Source of the DNA: Pseudomonas fluorescens
Lineage (GTDB): Bacteria; Pseudomonadota; Gammaproteobacteria; Pseudomonadales; Pseudomonadaceae
Assembly: GCF_902497995.1 (NCBI RefSeq)
Contig: NZ_CABVII010000028.1
Coordinates: 1-64,000, forward strand
Length of the DNA stretch: 64,000 nt
Direction: 5' to 3'
The translations under genes and the position numbers were made by a program. Position 1 is the first letter of the stretch. Each line of letters opens with the position of its first letter. The notes beneath the pieces are model-generated. The model worked only from the letters and a program-made list of their open reading frames with translations, searched no databases and was not told where the DNA came from. Of this stretch, positions 14,594 to 23,703 are shown piece after piece.

Positions 14594-16593
14594 GCCGTCG
14601 CCCCCGTCATGCCCAGTGTTTCACGCACGCGGCTTGTCACCTTGACCCGATAACGCCGATCCAGCGCCGCCAGCAACCCACCGAGACCGGTGAGCAGGCC
14701 GCCGAACCAGATCCAGCGCACGAACGGCTTGACGTGGACCCGCACAGCCCAGGCGCCATCGCCCAGCGGTTCGCCGAGGGCAACGTAGAGGTCGCGGGTA
14801 AAGCCGGCATCGATTCCGGCTTCGGTCATGACCGAGTTCTGCACGGTATACAGACGTTTTTCCGGGTGCAGCACGCTGATTTCCTTGCCGCCCTTGATCA
14901 CCCGAATGGTGCCCTTGTCGGAGGTGAAGTTCGGGCCTTCGAAGTGCTTGGCGCCTTCGAACACGAACTGGTAACCGCCCAGGGCCATGGATTCGCCCGG
15001 CGCCAGGCGCAGGTCGCGCTCGGCACTGTTCTGGCTCGAGAGCACGACACCGAGGGCGCACACGGCAATGCCCAGGTGCGCGACCTGCATGCCCCAATAG
15101 CTGCGGGTCAGGGTCGGCAGGCCTTTGATCAGGCCCTTGTGGCGAGTCTTGTCGACGATGTCGCGAACGCCGGCCAGCAACACCCAGGCCGCGAGCATGA
15201 AGGTGGCGATCACCGCCCAGTTGAAATCACCGTAGGCGACGCCGGCCACCACCGCCAACGCGGCGCTGCCCAGCAACACCGGGGTCAACATGCTCATCAG
15301 CCATTTGACCGGGGTGTCTTTCCAGCGCACCAGCATGCCGACCGCCATCACCACCATCAGCAACGCCATCAACGGAATGAATAGCGCATTGAAGTACGGC
15401 GGGCCGACGGACAGCTTGGCGCCGGTCATCGCATCGAGGATCAGCGGGTACAAGGTGCCGAGCAGAATCATCGAAGCCGCCACCACCAGCACCAGGTTAT
15501 TGCCCAGCAGCAGGGTTTCCCGGGACCAGAGGTTGAAGCCGACGTGGCTCTTGACCACCGGTGCGCGCAGGGCGAACAGCGTCAGCGAACCGCCGACCAC
15601 GAACAGCAGGAAGATCAGGATGAACACGCCACGCTCGGGGTCGGACGCAAAGGCGTGCACCGAGGTCAGCACGCCGGAACGCACGAGGAAGGTGCCGAGC
15701 AGGCTCAACGAGAACGCGGCGATGGCCAGCAACACGGTCCAGCTCTTGAACACACCACGCTTTTCCGTGACCGCCAACGAGTGAATCAGCGCCGTGCCGA
15801 CCAGCCATGGCATGAAGGAGGCGTTTTCCACCGGGTCCCAGAACCACCAGCCGCCCCAGCCGAGCTCGTAATAGGCCCACCAGGAGCCCAACGTGATGCC
15901 GATACCGAGGAAGGCCCAGGCAACGATGGTCCACGGACGGGACCAGCGCGCCCATGCCGCATCGAGACGACCACCGAGCAACGCGGCGATGGCAAAGGCG
16001 AAGGCCACGGAGAAACCGACATAGCCCATGTACAGCATCGGCGGGTGAACGATCAGGCCGATGTCCTGCAGCAAGGGATTGAGGTCACGACCGTCCGTTG
16101 GAACCTGCGGCAGGATCCGCTCGAACGGATTGGACGTCAGGATCAGGAACAGCAGGAAACCGATGCTGATCATGCCCATGATCGACAACACACGGGCGAG
16201 CATCACTTGCGGCAACTGCCGGGAGAACACCGACACAGCAAAGGTCCAGCCACCGAGTATCAACGCCCACAGCAGCAACGAGCCTTCGTGGGCGCCCCAT
16301 ACCGCGCTGAATTTGTAGTACCACGGCAAGGCGCTGTTGGAGTTGCCGGCGACATAGGCCACGGAGAAATCGTCGGCCATGAACGCGTACGTCAGGCAAC
16401 CGAAGGCAAACAGCAGGAACGCGAATTGCCCCCAGGCGGCCGGCTGGGCCAGGCTCATCCACAAGCGGTCGCCACGCCAGGCACCGAGCAATGGCACCAC
16501 GGCCTGAACCAGCGCGAAACACAGTGCCAGGATCATTGCCAGGTGGCCCAGTTCGGGGATGAACAGCCCTGAGCCAAACAGTGCGGAAGTCAT
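14590..16593 (-). CDS. ccmF: Cytochrome c haem lyase subunit CcmF
   Basis: Large inner-membrane haem-handling protein that ligates haem to apocytochrome c with CcmH/CcmI. At 667 residues it is full length and has about 15 hydrophobic segments. The tryptophan-rich WWD signature is visible as GSWWAYYELGWGGWWFWDPVENAS (about residues 225-250). Flanking conserved histidines include GAHEGS and HPPMLYMGYVG. It lies between ccmE and ccmG. Confidence 0.97.
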   Translation of the reverse strand: MTSALFGSGLFIPELGHLAMILALCFALVQAVVPLLGAWRGDRLWMSLAQPAAWGQFAFLLFAFGCLTYAFMADDFSVAYVAGNSNSALPWYYKFSAVWGAHEGSLLLWALILGGWTFAVSVFSRQLPQVMLARVLSIMGMISIGFLLFLILTSNPFERILPQVPTDGRDLNPLLQDIGLIVHPPMLYMGYVGFSVAFAFAIAALLGGRLDAAWARWSRPWTIVAWAFLGIGITLGSWWAYYELGWGGWWFWDPVENASFMPWLVGTALIHSLAVTEKRGVFKSWTVLLAIAAFSLSLLGTFLVRSGVLTSVHAFASDPERGVFILIFLLFVVGGSLTLFALRAPVVKSHVGFNLWSRETLLLGNNLVLVVAASMILLGTLYPLILDAMTGAKLSVGPPYFNALFIPLMALLMVVMAVGMLVRWKDTPVKWLMSMLTPVLLGSAALAVVAGVAYGDFNWAVIATFMLAAWVLLAGVRDIVDKTRHKGLIKGLPTLTRSYWGMQVAHLGIAVCALGVVLSSQNSAERDLRLAPGESMALGGYQFVFEGAKHFEGPNFTSDKGTIRVIKGGKEISVLHPEKRLYTVQNSVMTEAGIDAGFTRDLYVALGEPLGDGAWAVRVHVKPFVRWIWFGGLLTGLGGLLAALDRRYRVKVTSRVRETLGMTGATA

Positions 16594-16596
16594 CGA

Positions 16597-17052
16597 TCAA
16601 CCCTCCTTCGCGGGCGTTGGAGCAGATTGACCGCTGTCTTTCAAAGCCTTGGTCACTTCAGGCGGCATGTATTTTTCATCGTGCTTGGCCAGCACTTCAT
16701 CAGCCACCACCACGCCATCGGCGTTGAGCTTGCCCAGCGCGACGATGCCCTGCCCTTCACGAAACAGATCCGGAAGGATGCCGCGGTAGCTGATGGTCAC
16801 GGATTCCTTGAAGTCGGTAACCACGAATTTCACGTCCAGGGAATCGCCGGAACGTTGCAGCGAACCTTTCTCGACCATGCCGCCCGCGCGGATGCGGGTG
16901 TCTTGCGGGGCTTCGCCGTTGGCGATCTGGGTCGGGGTGTAGAACAGGTTGATGTTCTGTTGCAGGGCGCTCAGGGCCAGGCCGACGGCAGCGCCGACGC
17001 CCACCAGGATCGCGAGAATGATGATAAGACGCTTTTTACGCAGGGGGTTCAC
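16597..17052 (-). CDS. ccmE: Haem chaperone CcmE
   Basis: Covalently carries haem in the periplasm from CcmC to CcmF. 151 residues: an N-terminal membrane anchor (RLIIILAILVGVGAAVGLAL), the beta-barrel domain, and the haem-attaching His in the VLAKHDEKYMPPEV motif (about residues 120-133). I start at GTG 17052, which overlaps the ccmD stop by 4 bases. An open frame extends 82 codons upstream but that part is antiparallel-frame translation of ccmD. Confidence 0.96.
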   Translation of the reverse strand: MNPLRKKRLIIILAILVGVGAAVGLALSALQQNINLFYTPTQIANGEAPQDTRIRAGGMVEKGSLQRSGDSLDVKFVVTDFKESVTISYRGILPDLFREGQGIVALGKLNADGVVVADEVLAKHDEKYMPPEVTKALKDSGQSAPTPAKEG

Positions 17053-17225
17053 TTGCCGTTCTCCCGGCGCAGACGACGCGCCTCTTGTTGCAGATACCGC
17101 TTGCGGGCCAGGACCGGCGCCGCCACGTTGAGGACCAGTACCGCCAGGCAAATGCCATAGGCCGACCAGACATACAGGCCGTGATGGCCCATGGCGATAA
17201 AGTCGCCGAATGAAGCAAAACTCAT
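17049..17225 (-). CDS. ccmD: Haem exporter protein CcmD (58 residues)
   Basis: Small single-pass membrane protein that helps release holo-CcmE from the CcmABC complex. The frame gives MSFASFGDFIAMGHHGLYVW, a hydrophobic helix (SAYGICLAVLVLNVAAPVL), then a basic tail ARKRYLQQEARRLRRENGK. This is the family pattern of a short N-terminus, one helix and a charged C-terminus. ATG 17225 overlaps the ccmC stop as ATGA, and the TGA overlaps the ccmE GTG. Confidence 0.95.
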   Translation of the reverse strand: MSFASFGDFIAMGHHGLYVWSAYGICLAVLVLNVAAPVLARKRYLQQEARRLRRENGK

Positions 17226-17977
17226 CGCACGGCCTCCAGGCTGTTCTGCACTTCGGCCTTGACCCAGCTGGCGCGGGCTTCGCGCTTGAGCACTTCAAGG
17301 CGCATGCGCAACAACAGCACGGCGCCGAAGAAACAGTAGAAACCCAACACCGTCAGCAGCAATGGCAGCCACATCTCGACCGGCATCGCCGGTTTTTCGG
17401 TGAGGGTGAAGGTCGCGCCCTGGTGCAGGGTGTTCCACCACTCCACCGAGTATTTGATGATCGGGATATTGATCACGCCGACGATCGCCAGTACCGCGCA
17501 GGCCTTGGCCGCGCTGTCACGATTGCTGATCGCGTTGCCCAGCGCAATGAGACCGAAGTACAGAAACAGCAGGATCAGCATGGACGTTAGTCGCGCATCC
17601 CAGACCCACCACGAGCCCCAGGTCGGTTTGCCCCAGATCGCGCCGGTGACCAGCGCCACGGCGGTCATCCAGGCACCGATGGGCGCCGCGCATTGCAGGG
17701 CGACGTCGGCCAGTTTCATCTTCCACACCAGCCCGACGATGCCGCACACGGCCAGCATCACGTAGATGGACTGCGCGAGCATGGCGGCCGGAACGTGGAT
17801 ATAGATGATGCGAAAGCTGTTGCCTTGCTGGTAGTCCGGCGGCGCGAAGACCAGGCCCCACACCACGCCAACGCCGATCAACAGCAACGCCGCGACACTC
17901 AGCCACGGCAGCAGTTTGCCGCTGGTGCCGTAAAACCATTTGGGCGAGCCGAGCTTATGAAACCAGGTCCAGTTCAT
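17222..17977 (-). CDS. ccmC: Haem exporter protein CcmC
   Basis: Transfers haem to CcmE. About 251 residues with six hydrophobic segments and the tryptophan-rich periplasmic motif WGKPTWGSWWVWDARLTS (about residues 115-132). Conserved histidines are in IYIHVPAAM and the VEWWNTLHQG loop. I use ATG 17977 (MNWTWFHKLG), with GGAAACAG upstream. ATG 17989 and GTG 17992 are also in frame and cannot be excluded. Confidence 0.94.
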   Translation of the reverse strand: MNWTWFHKLGSPKWFYGTSGKLLPWLSVAALLLIGVGVVWGLVFAPPDYQQGNSFRIIYIHVPAAMLAQSIYVMLAVCGIVGLVWKMKLADVALQCAAPIGAWMTAVALVTGAIWGKPTWGSWWVWDARLTSMLILLFLYFGLIALGNAISNRDSAAKACAVLAIVGVINIPIIKYSVEWWNTLHQGATFTLTEKPAMPVEMWLPLLLTVLGFYCFFGAVLLLRMRLEVLKREARASWVKAEVQNSLEAVR

Positions 17978-18068
17978 TGCTGTTTCCATCACGGTTGCTC
18001 TCGGCTATCAAGAGCCAGGAGTCTGCCTTCTTCAAAAGAAGTGGTCAAAATTTGACCAGGCCTCATTA

Positions 18069-18737
18069 TTATTCGCCGACGCTGATCTTCAGGCCAGCAG
18101 CTATTGCAAAAGGTGTCAGGGTTATCGCCAGGGCGGTCAGGCTGCCAAGCCACAGGAGATAACCGGTCGCCGGCATGCCTTGCAAGGCCGCCTGCAAGGC
18201 GCCACTGCCCAGGATCAACACCGGGATGTACAACGGCAGGATCAGCAACGCCAGCAGCAGGCCGCCGCGCTTCAATCCCACCGTCAGGGCCGCGCCCACC
18301 GCACCGAGCAGGCTCAGCACCGGTGTACCCAGCAATAACGAAATCAGCAACACCGGCAGACAGGCGGCAGGCAAACCGAGCATCAATGCCAGCAGTGGTG
18401 CGAGCAAAACCAGTGCCAGGCCCGAGAAGGCCCAGTGTGCCAGTACCTTGGCCAATACCAGAAGAGGCAGGGGGTGCGACGAAAGGACCCACTGTTCCAG
18501 GGAACCGTCTTCGAAATCACTGCGGAAAAGCCCGTCCAGCGAGAGCAAAACCGATAAAAGGGCCGCTACCCAGACCAGTCCCGGAGACAAGGTTTGCAAC
18601 AATTGAGACTCGGGACCGACCGCCAACGGGAACAGCGACACCACGATCGCGAAGAATACCAACGGATTGGCCAATTCCGCAGGACGGCGGAACAGCAAGC
18701 GGGCCTCATGGGCGACCAACAGGCCGAAAACACTCAT
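18069..18737 (-). CDS. ccmB: Haem exporter permease CcmB
   Basis: Membrane subunit of the CcmAB ATPase that drives release of holo-CcmE. 222 residues with six hydrophobic segments and the N-terminal HEARLLFRRPAELANPLVFF motif. The start overlaps ccmA by 4 bases (ATGA). About 90 bases separate it from ccmC, the only real gap in the ccm operon. Confidence 0.95.
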   Translation of the reverse strand: MSVFGLLVAHEARLLFRRPAELANPLVFFAIVVSLFPLAVGPESQLLQTLSPGLVWVAALLSVLLSLDGLFRSDFEDGSLEQWVLSSHPLPLLVLAKVLAHWAFSGLALVLLAPLLALMLGLPAACLPVLLISLLLGTPVLSLLGAVGAALTVGLKRGGLLLALLILPLYIPVLILGSGALQAALQGMPATGYLLWLGSLTALAITLTPFAIAAGLKISVGE

Positions 18738-19369
18738 ACGGCCCAGTTCCCCAGATCGATGTCGCGATAACCGGCCGGCATCCGGCTCAGGGTGTGGTGC
18801 GTGGTCAGCACCACCATTCCGCCCCGCTCGCAGTGTGCGGCCAGGTGCTCTTCGAGTTGCGCCACACCTTGTTTATCGAGCGCGGTAAACGGCTCGTCGA
18901 GGATCCACAGTGGCGGGCTGTCCAGGTACAACCGCGCCAATGCCACGCGACGCTGTTGGCCGGCGGACAGGGTATGGCAGGGAACATCCTCGAAACCGCG
19001 CAGGCCGACAGCGGCCAAGGCTTGCCAGATCGCCTCATGGGACGCCGGCTGATGCAAGGCGCAGAGCCAGCTCAGGTTCTCTTCCGGGGTCAGCAAGTCC
19101 TTGATCCCGGCGGCATGGCCGATCCACAGCAGGTTGTGCGCCAGTTCACTGCGCTGCTCGTTGAGCGGCTGGCCATTGAGCAGTACTTGACCGGCGGTCG
19201 GCTGCATCAGGCCGCAGAGCAGACGCAGAAGACTGGTCTTGCCGCTGCCATTGGGGCCACTGATTTGTACCATTTCGCCACTGGCCAGTCTCAATTCGAG
19301 ATTTTCGAAAAGCAGCCGAAGGTCTCGCTCACAGGCAAGGGCAACGGTTTGCAGGACAGGACTGGTCAA
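18734..19369 (-). CDS. ccmA: Haem exporter ATPase CcmA
   Basis: ABC ATPase of the CcmAB complex, 211 residues. Walker A GPNGSGKTS (about residues 39-47), signature LSAGQQRRVALARL (about 134-147), Walker B LWILDEPFTALD and switch HHT are all present. The first usable start in frame is TTG 19369; the frame closes with a TGA a few codons upstream, so no ATG or GTG is available nearer the conserved N-terminus. It is the first gene of the ccm operon, divergent from the FliK-like gene. Confidence 0.94.
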   Translation of the reverse strand: MTSPVLQTVALACERDLRLLFENLELRLASGEMVQISGPNGSGKTSLLRLLCGLMQPTAGQVLLNGQPLNEQRSELAHNLLWIGHAAGIKDLLTPEENLSWLCALHQPASHEAIWQALAAVGLRGFEDVPCHTLSAGQQRRVALARLYLDSPPLWILDEPFTALDKQGVAQLEEHLAAHCERGGMVVLTTHHTLSRMPAGYRDIDLGNWAV

Positions 19370-19567
19370 GAGATCACGGGCCTTTACGGTTCAAGTCGGC
19401 AGCGGTACGGCCGCTAAAGATTTGCAGGATAAATGCTTTGGCGGCTCGTTCTAACGAGCCGGATCAAGTATTTGCAAATGATTTCAGCGCCCCGGATACA
19501 ACGGGGCCGCATTATACATGCCATGCCCTACTCTAAAGAGGGCAATTTCCTCAGGTTGTGACCGCAT

Positions 19568-20710
19568 ATGACAGGCGAAATGAACATCCTCCCACTACCG
19601 CCGACCGCGCCTGCGACACCACGTGGCAGCACCTTGAGCATCGACAGCCCGACGCCGTTGCACACCGGCACTTTGCTGAGCGCCTTGGTCCAGGATAGCC
19701 AGGCGCTGAAGTTCGTCCCTCTGGGCAGTCGCTCGGAGCAATTGGCGGTAACGCAACAACTGGCCAGCCAACAGAGCCGTCAAGGATCACTGAGCGGACT
19801 GCTCAACGTCCTGCAAAACCTGACGGATTCGGGGCAAACCTCCAGCGACTTGCGCGCAGCCGCGGACAAGCTGCTCGCCGGCCTGCCCGATGTTCACCAA
19901 CTGAGCACAGCAAGAGGCCTGGCCCTGGCATTAGCCAACAGCGGAGCGTTCCTCGAATCGAAACTGCTGAACGGACAAAATCCGTCACTCGCGCCCGACA
20001 TGAAAGGCGATCTGCTCAGGCTTATCAACCAACTGACGCCAGCACTGGCGTCCAACACCCACCTCAATGGGATCATCGCCGCCGATACATTGGCCCAGGC
20101 CGTGCCGAGCTTCGTGCGTAACGCCCTCGGCATGCTCGGCCAGGTCAGCGCCAAGCCATCGCCGACCCGCTTCCCCCTGCCCGAACGCCTGTTGCAAAGC
20201 GCAGACGGCGAGGACGATCTCGAACACCTGCTGCGCCTGGCGGCTGCAGCGGTTTCGCGTTTGCAAAGCCATCAGCTGTCGAGCCTGGAACAAACCGGCG
20301 CGACCAGTGACGGGCGCCTGATGAGCACCTGGCAGCTGGAAATCCCGATGCGCACTATGCAGGACATCGTGCCGTTGCAAGTCAAGTTCCAGCGCGAAGA
20401 AACGCCCGAAAAACAGCCGCCAAAAGAACGCCAACCCAAACAACACCTCTGGCGCGTCGAGCTGGCATTCGACATGGAACCGCTGGGGCCGCTGCAGGTT
20501 CAAGCGCAGTTGATCAGTGGCAGCCTTTCCAGTCAGCTATGGGCCGAGCGGCCGTATACCGCCAGCCTGATCGAAACCAACCTGGCTGCACTGCGTCAAC
20601 GCCTGCTGTCCTGCGGCCTGAACGTCGGCGACATCGATTGCCACCTCGGCACACCGCCGCAAGGCTCCCAAACCCGTCTCGAACAACGTTGGATCGACGA
20701 AACCGCATGA
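19568..20710 (+). CDS. FliK-like flagellar hook-length control domain protein
   Basis: 380-residue protein with a C-terminal Flg_hook-like domain (about residues 265-365: WQLEIPMRTMQDIVPLQVKF, HLWRVELAFDMEPLGPLQVQ). The N-terminal part is low-complexity and Ala/Leu/Gln-rich. It is distinct from the true fliK at 43602-44930. It is paired by a 4-base overlap with an FlhB-C-like gene, so the two probably act together in or on type III export. This pair between ccmA and cheW is usual in Pseudomonas. Exact role unproven. Confidence 0.8.
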   Translation: MTGEMNILPLPPTAPATPRGSTLSIDSPTPLHTGTLLSALVQDSQALKFVPLGSRSEQLAVTQQLASQQSRQGSLSGLLNVLQNLTDSGQTSSDLRAAADKLLAGLPDVHQLSTARGLALALANSGAFLESKLLNGQNPSLAPDMKGDLLRLINQLTPALASNTHLNGIIAADTLAQAVPSFVRNALGMLGQVSAKPSPTRFPLPERLLQSADGEDDLEHLLRLAAAAVSRLQSHQLSSLEQTGATSDGRLMSTWQLEIPMRTMQDIVPLQVKFQREETPEKQPPKERQPKQHLWRVELAFDMEPLGPLQVQAQLISGSLSSQLWAERPYTASLIETNLAALRQRLLSCGLNVGDIDCHLGTPPQGSQTRLEQRWIDETA

Positions 20711-21036
20711 AAACCCCTGACTCCCCGCGCCAGGCCATCGCCCTCACATACGACGGCAGCCACGCCCCGACCCTCGCGGCCAAGGGAGACGAAGCACTGG
20801 CCGAAGCCATTCTGAAAATTGCCCGTGAATACGAAGTGCCGATCTACGAGAACGCCGAACTGGTGAAGCTGCTGGCGCGGATGGAATTGGGGGAGAGTAT
20901 TCCAGAGGCGTTGTATCGCACGATTGCCGAGATCATCGCGTTTGCCTGGCACCTCAAGGGAAAATTCCCCGAAGGCCAGGCCCCGAACGCTTCCCAGGCC
21001 GAGAAAGACCTGACGGCACGCGCTGATGATTATTGA
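20707..21036 (+). CDS. FlhB C-terminal-domain homologue
   Basis: 109 residues resembling the cytosolic part of FlhB after its autocleavage site: AIALTYDGSHAPTLAAKGDE, AREYEVPIYENAELVKLL and LGESIPEALYRTIAEIIAF. It has no membrane segments and no NPTH cleavage motif. ATG 20707 overlaps the upstream stop. Its last 7 bases overlap the 3' end of the converging rarD gene. By analogy with FhlB-type proteins it may partly replace FlhB-C at the export gate. Confidence 0.85.
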   Translation: MKTPDSPRQAIALTYDGSHAPTLAAKGDEALAEAILKIAREYEVPIYENAELVKLLARMELGESIPEALYRTIAEIIAFAWHLKGKFPEGQAPNASQAEKDLTARADDY

Positions 21037-21929
21037 TCGGTAAACTTGATTGCGCGACGCATCCGGTTCAGGTGCTTCAACCCTTCGATGATCAATACCA
21101 CCACGGCCAGCCAGATCGGCAGGTAAGTCATCCACTGCCCGGGTTTCAGGCTGTCACCGAGCAACAGCGCCACGGCGACCAGCAGCACCGGTTCGGCATA
21201 GCTGAGCAGCCCGAACAGACTGAAAGGTAGCAGCCGACTGGCGAGGATATAGGCGAACCCCGCTGCCGCGCTGACAATGCCCATGAGCGGAATCAACCAA
21301 TACAGCGCCGGACGCTGCGCGCCGATTTCAGCAAACGGCTCGCCGCTGAGCACAAACCATAGCGCCGCCGGGATCATCAGCATCATGTCCAGCCACAACC
21401 CGCCCAGATTGTCCGTGCCGAGGCGCCGGCGCAACACGAAGTACATCGGATAGCCCAGCGCAACGACCAGCGTGGTCCAGGAAAATCCGCCGGTGCGGTA
21501 CAACTCGTTGATCACACCGATGGCCGCGAATACCGCCGCGATTTTTTGCAGGTGCGACATCCGCTCGCCATACACGATGCGCCCGGTGATCACCATCGTC
21601 AGCGGCAGCAGGAAGTAGCCCAGCGACACGTCCAGGCCATGGCCATTGAGCGGCCCCCACATGAAGATCCACAGTTGCACGGCGACCAGCGCACTGGTGA
21701 GCAGCACGCCGAACATCAGCTTGGGTTTTTCACGCACGCGCCGATAGATCTGCGGGACCCATTTCCAGTCGCCGGAGAGGCAGATGAACAAGGTCATGAA
21801 AGGCAGCGAAATGAGCATTCGCCAGCCAAAGATTTCCTGACCATCGAGCGGGGAAAGAAGAGACGTAAAGTAATACAGAACGCCAAACAGGAATGATGCA
21901 GATACCGCTAGAACAACGCCTTTAGACAC
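21030..21929 (-). CDS. rarD: RarD, EamA/DMT-family permease
   Basis: 299-residue inner-membrane transporter with ten hydrophobic segments in two EamA repeats. The N-terminus MSKGVVLAVSASFLFGVLYY follows a GTG start at 21929 that has GAGG 6 bases upstream; the longer frame to 22004 adds a non-hydrophobic stretch and is rejected. Motifs are FGWRMLISLPFMTLFI and FGLLSYAEPVLLVAVALLLGD. The substrate of RarD is not established. Confidence 0.88.
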   Translation of the reverse strand: MSKGVVLAVSASFLFGVLYYFTSLLSPLDGQEIFGWRMLISLPFMTLFICLSGDWKWVPQIYRRVREKPKLMFGVLLTSALVAVQLWIFMWGPLNGHGLDVSLGYFLLPLTMVITGRIVYGERMSHLQKIAAVFAAIGVINELYRTGGFSWTTLVVALGYPMYFVLRRRLGTDNLGGLWLDMMLMIPAALWFVLSGEPFAEIGAQRPALYWLIPLMGIVSAAAGFAYILASRLLPFSLFGLLSYAEPVLLVAVALLLGDSLKPGQWMTYLPIWLAVVVLIIEGLKHLNRMRRAIKFTDQ

Positions 21930-22448
21930 AACAGCCTCGACGAAAACCGCATGAATCGAATTGAAGTCGAGATCACATAAAAGTGCGAGATTACTTACAG
22001 GCAAGCATTAAAACGCGACAAGGGAGTCATTGCCAAACTTCAACTTTACAGTTGGTATTTTTTAGCAACAAGAATCAGGCGCAGTTACATGTTTTTTATT
22101 ATATTGCGCAAAGTTTATCCGGCACGTTATCGAACCCGACGTCGGTCATTGATAGAAGATCACCCAGCACGAGTGCTTCCAGGTAAAACGCTGCAACCGC
22201 CGGGAAATGCTCGCCGCGATTGAGTTTGAGCCCTGATTTCAAGGGCTTTCGCCTGCACCAGAGCGGGACAGGACGAATGGTTTGCTACGGGTAACGCGTA
22301 TTCGCAGGCCAAAAGATTGCCAGTTGGCCAGACGGCAGAGATTATAGAAAATAACGGAATTAGTCCAATAAAAAATCGCAGCCTGCGCAAGCTTTTACGC
22401 GCTCCCGCCCCCTGCGATCCTGAACTTGTCGCAGGCAGCTCGAATGGC
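21930..22448. other. 519-base gap, no gene
   Basis: Between rarD (5' end) and the DUF2802 gene (3' end). It is AT-rich from 22000 to 22140, likely the rarD promoter region. Open frames in it are short and lack ribosome sites. An imperfect palindrome (cgcagcctgcgc, about 22378-22389) lies near the DUF2802 gene end. Nothing else is recognised. Confidence 0.55.
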
Positions 22449-22841
22449 TCAACTACTTTTGTGCAACTTGCTCATCAACTCCGCCTCAGCCTGGGTCAAG
22501 CCACAGGACTGAGTCAGTTCATTGACGCTCGCACCCATGCCCACCAGGCGAGCCGCCTGGGCGAACGACAGGCTCGACGGGTCGCGCTGTTCCAGCTGCG
22601 CCAGTTTGTCCGGCAACGGCCCGACCACCGCGCGCAATTCTTGCAGGTCCTGGCCCATGCGCACGTTACTGTTCTGGTAATCGTCGACGCGCCTGGCCAG
22701 GTCCTTGAGGCGCTGATCGCGCAGCGCGTCGCCCCGGGCCTGTTGCGCGGCGATCAGCTTTTGCGCGCGAACGTAGGCCAGGAACATCGCCAGCGTACCT
22801 GCCCAGAAGAGGAACAGGACAAAGACCGCCACCTCAAGCAT
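22449..22841 (-). CDS. DUF2802 membrane-anchored protein of the chemotaxis cluster
   Basis: 130 residues. An N-terminal helix MLEVAVFVLFLFWAGTLAMF is followed by a coiled-coil segment (about 25-85) and a C-terminal helix-turn-helix-like DUF2802 signature, SFAQAARLVGMGASVNELTQSCGLTQAEAELM. ATG 22841 lies 3 bases after the cheW stop, so the two are co-translated. It is conserved downstream of cheW in Pseudomonas; function unknown. Confidence 0.8.
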   Translation of the reverse strand: MLEVAVFVLFLFWAGTLAMFLAYVRAQKLIAAQQARGDALRDQRLKDLARRVDDYQNSNVRMGQDLQELRAVVGPLPDKLAQLEQRDPSSLSFAQAARLVGMGASVNELTQSCGLTQAEAELMSKLHKSS

Positions 22842-22844
22842 CAA

Positions 22845-23330
22845 TCAGATGTTCTCCAGGTCCGACCATTCTTCTTCGCTCATCATCTTGTCCAGTTCGA
22901 CCAGGATCAGCAATTCGTTGTTCTTGTTGCACACGCCTTGAATGAACTTGGCGGACTCGTCGCTACCGACGTTCGGCGCCGTTTCGATTTCCGACTGACG
23001 CAGGTAAACCACTTCGGCCACGCTGTCGACCATGATCCCGACCACTTGCTTGTCGGCCTCGATGATGACGATGCGGGTGTTGTCGCTGATCTGGGCGTTC
23101 ATCAGGCCGAAGCGCTGACGGGTGTCGATCACGGTGACCACGTTGCCGCGCAGGTTGATGATGCCCAGCACGTAGCTCGGGGCACCCGGTACCGGGGCGA
23201 TTTCGGTGTAGCGCAGGACTTCCTGGACGCGCATCACGTTGATGCCGTAGGTTTCATTGTCCAGCTTGAAGGTTACCCATTGCAGGATCGGATCTTCGGA
23301 ACCTTTTGCAGACGACGCCTTATCATTCAT
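22845..23330 (-). CDS. cheW: Chemotaxis coupling protein CheW
   Basis: Links receptors to CheA. 161 residues; the CheW beta-barrel runs from WVTFKLDNETYGINVMRVQEV to the C-terminus and includes GIINLRGNVVTVIDTRQRFGL and VVGIMVDSVAEV. ATG 23330 has a GGGGCAGGGT ribosome site; the longer frame start at 23396 is rejected. It is full length, in contrast to the adjacent truncated parP. Confidence 0.95.
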   Translation of the reverse strand: MNDKASSAKGSEDPILQWVTFKLDNETYGINVMRVQEVLRYTEIAPVPGAPSYVLGIINLRGNVVTVIDTRQRFGLMNAQISDNTRIVIIEADKQVVGIMVDSVAEVVYLRQSEIETAPNVGSDESAKFIQGVCNKNNELLILVELDKMMSEEEWSDLENI

Positions 23331-23435
23331 ACCCTGCCCCCTCGAAAAACCGCGCTGGCGGTGAGTGTTCTGTGCGGCGACTTTGAGTGCCGCCATCCGT
23401 TAGTCATGTCGCTTCTATATTGATTGACGGGCCGG

Positions 23436-23639
23436 CTAGCTGCCGCCCATGTGCCTTGCCCCACCGCTGGCTATCAGCTCGGCCAGTTCGGCAACGTCGA
23501 CCGGAGCATTCGCGACTGGAGCCTCAGGTAGCGCCTCGATTTCCAGCGGCAGCGCTTCGGTCGTCTCCACCAGCAAGCTGTCCAGATAGGATTGCAGCGC
23601 CAGTTGTGGAGGTGAAGTGATCTTCACTGGCCGGTTCAT
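23436..23639 (-). pseudogene. parP: Internally deleted ParP (CheW/AIF-domain protein) remnant, 67 residues
   Basis: At this position, between parC and cheW, Pseudomonas normally has a CheW-like protein of roughly 280-300 residues. Here the frame begins with the family's N-terminus (MNRPVKITSPPQLALQSYLD) and after some 30 linker residues runs directly into what looks like the family's C-terminus (DVAELAELIASGGARHMGGS, stop). The whole central CheW/AIF domain is missing, in frame. ATG 23639 has AGGAG 5 bases upstream. ParP tethers chemotaxis arrays to the ParC-marked pole. The remnant is still an open frame and could be translated. The comparison length is from memory. Confidence 0.75.
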
Positions 23640-23690
23640 GCGCGCTCCTACAGGGGCGGCGTCTGCTTCGCGGGCACGTCGGGCCGCCGG
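23640..23690. repeat. REP-like fragment between parC and the parP remnant
   Basis: gcgctcctacagg followed by gcttcgcgggcacgtcgg is half of a REP, without a clean inverse partner. It supplies the AGGAG ribosome site of the parP remnant. Its presence suggests repeat-associated rearrangement here. Confidence 0.55.
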
Positions 23691-23703
23691 GGTCGGGTTC
23701 ATC

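Noticed and set aside
19568..20710. Considered as the true fliK
   Set aside because: The genuine fliK lies between hptB and fliL at 43602-44930; this one is a second FliK-domain protein paired with an FlhB-C homologue.
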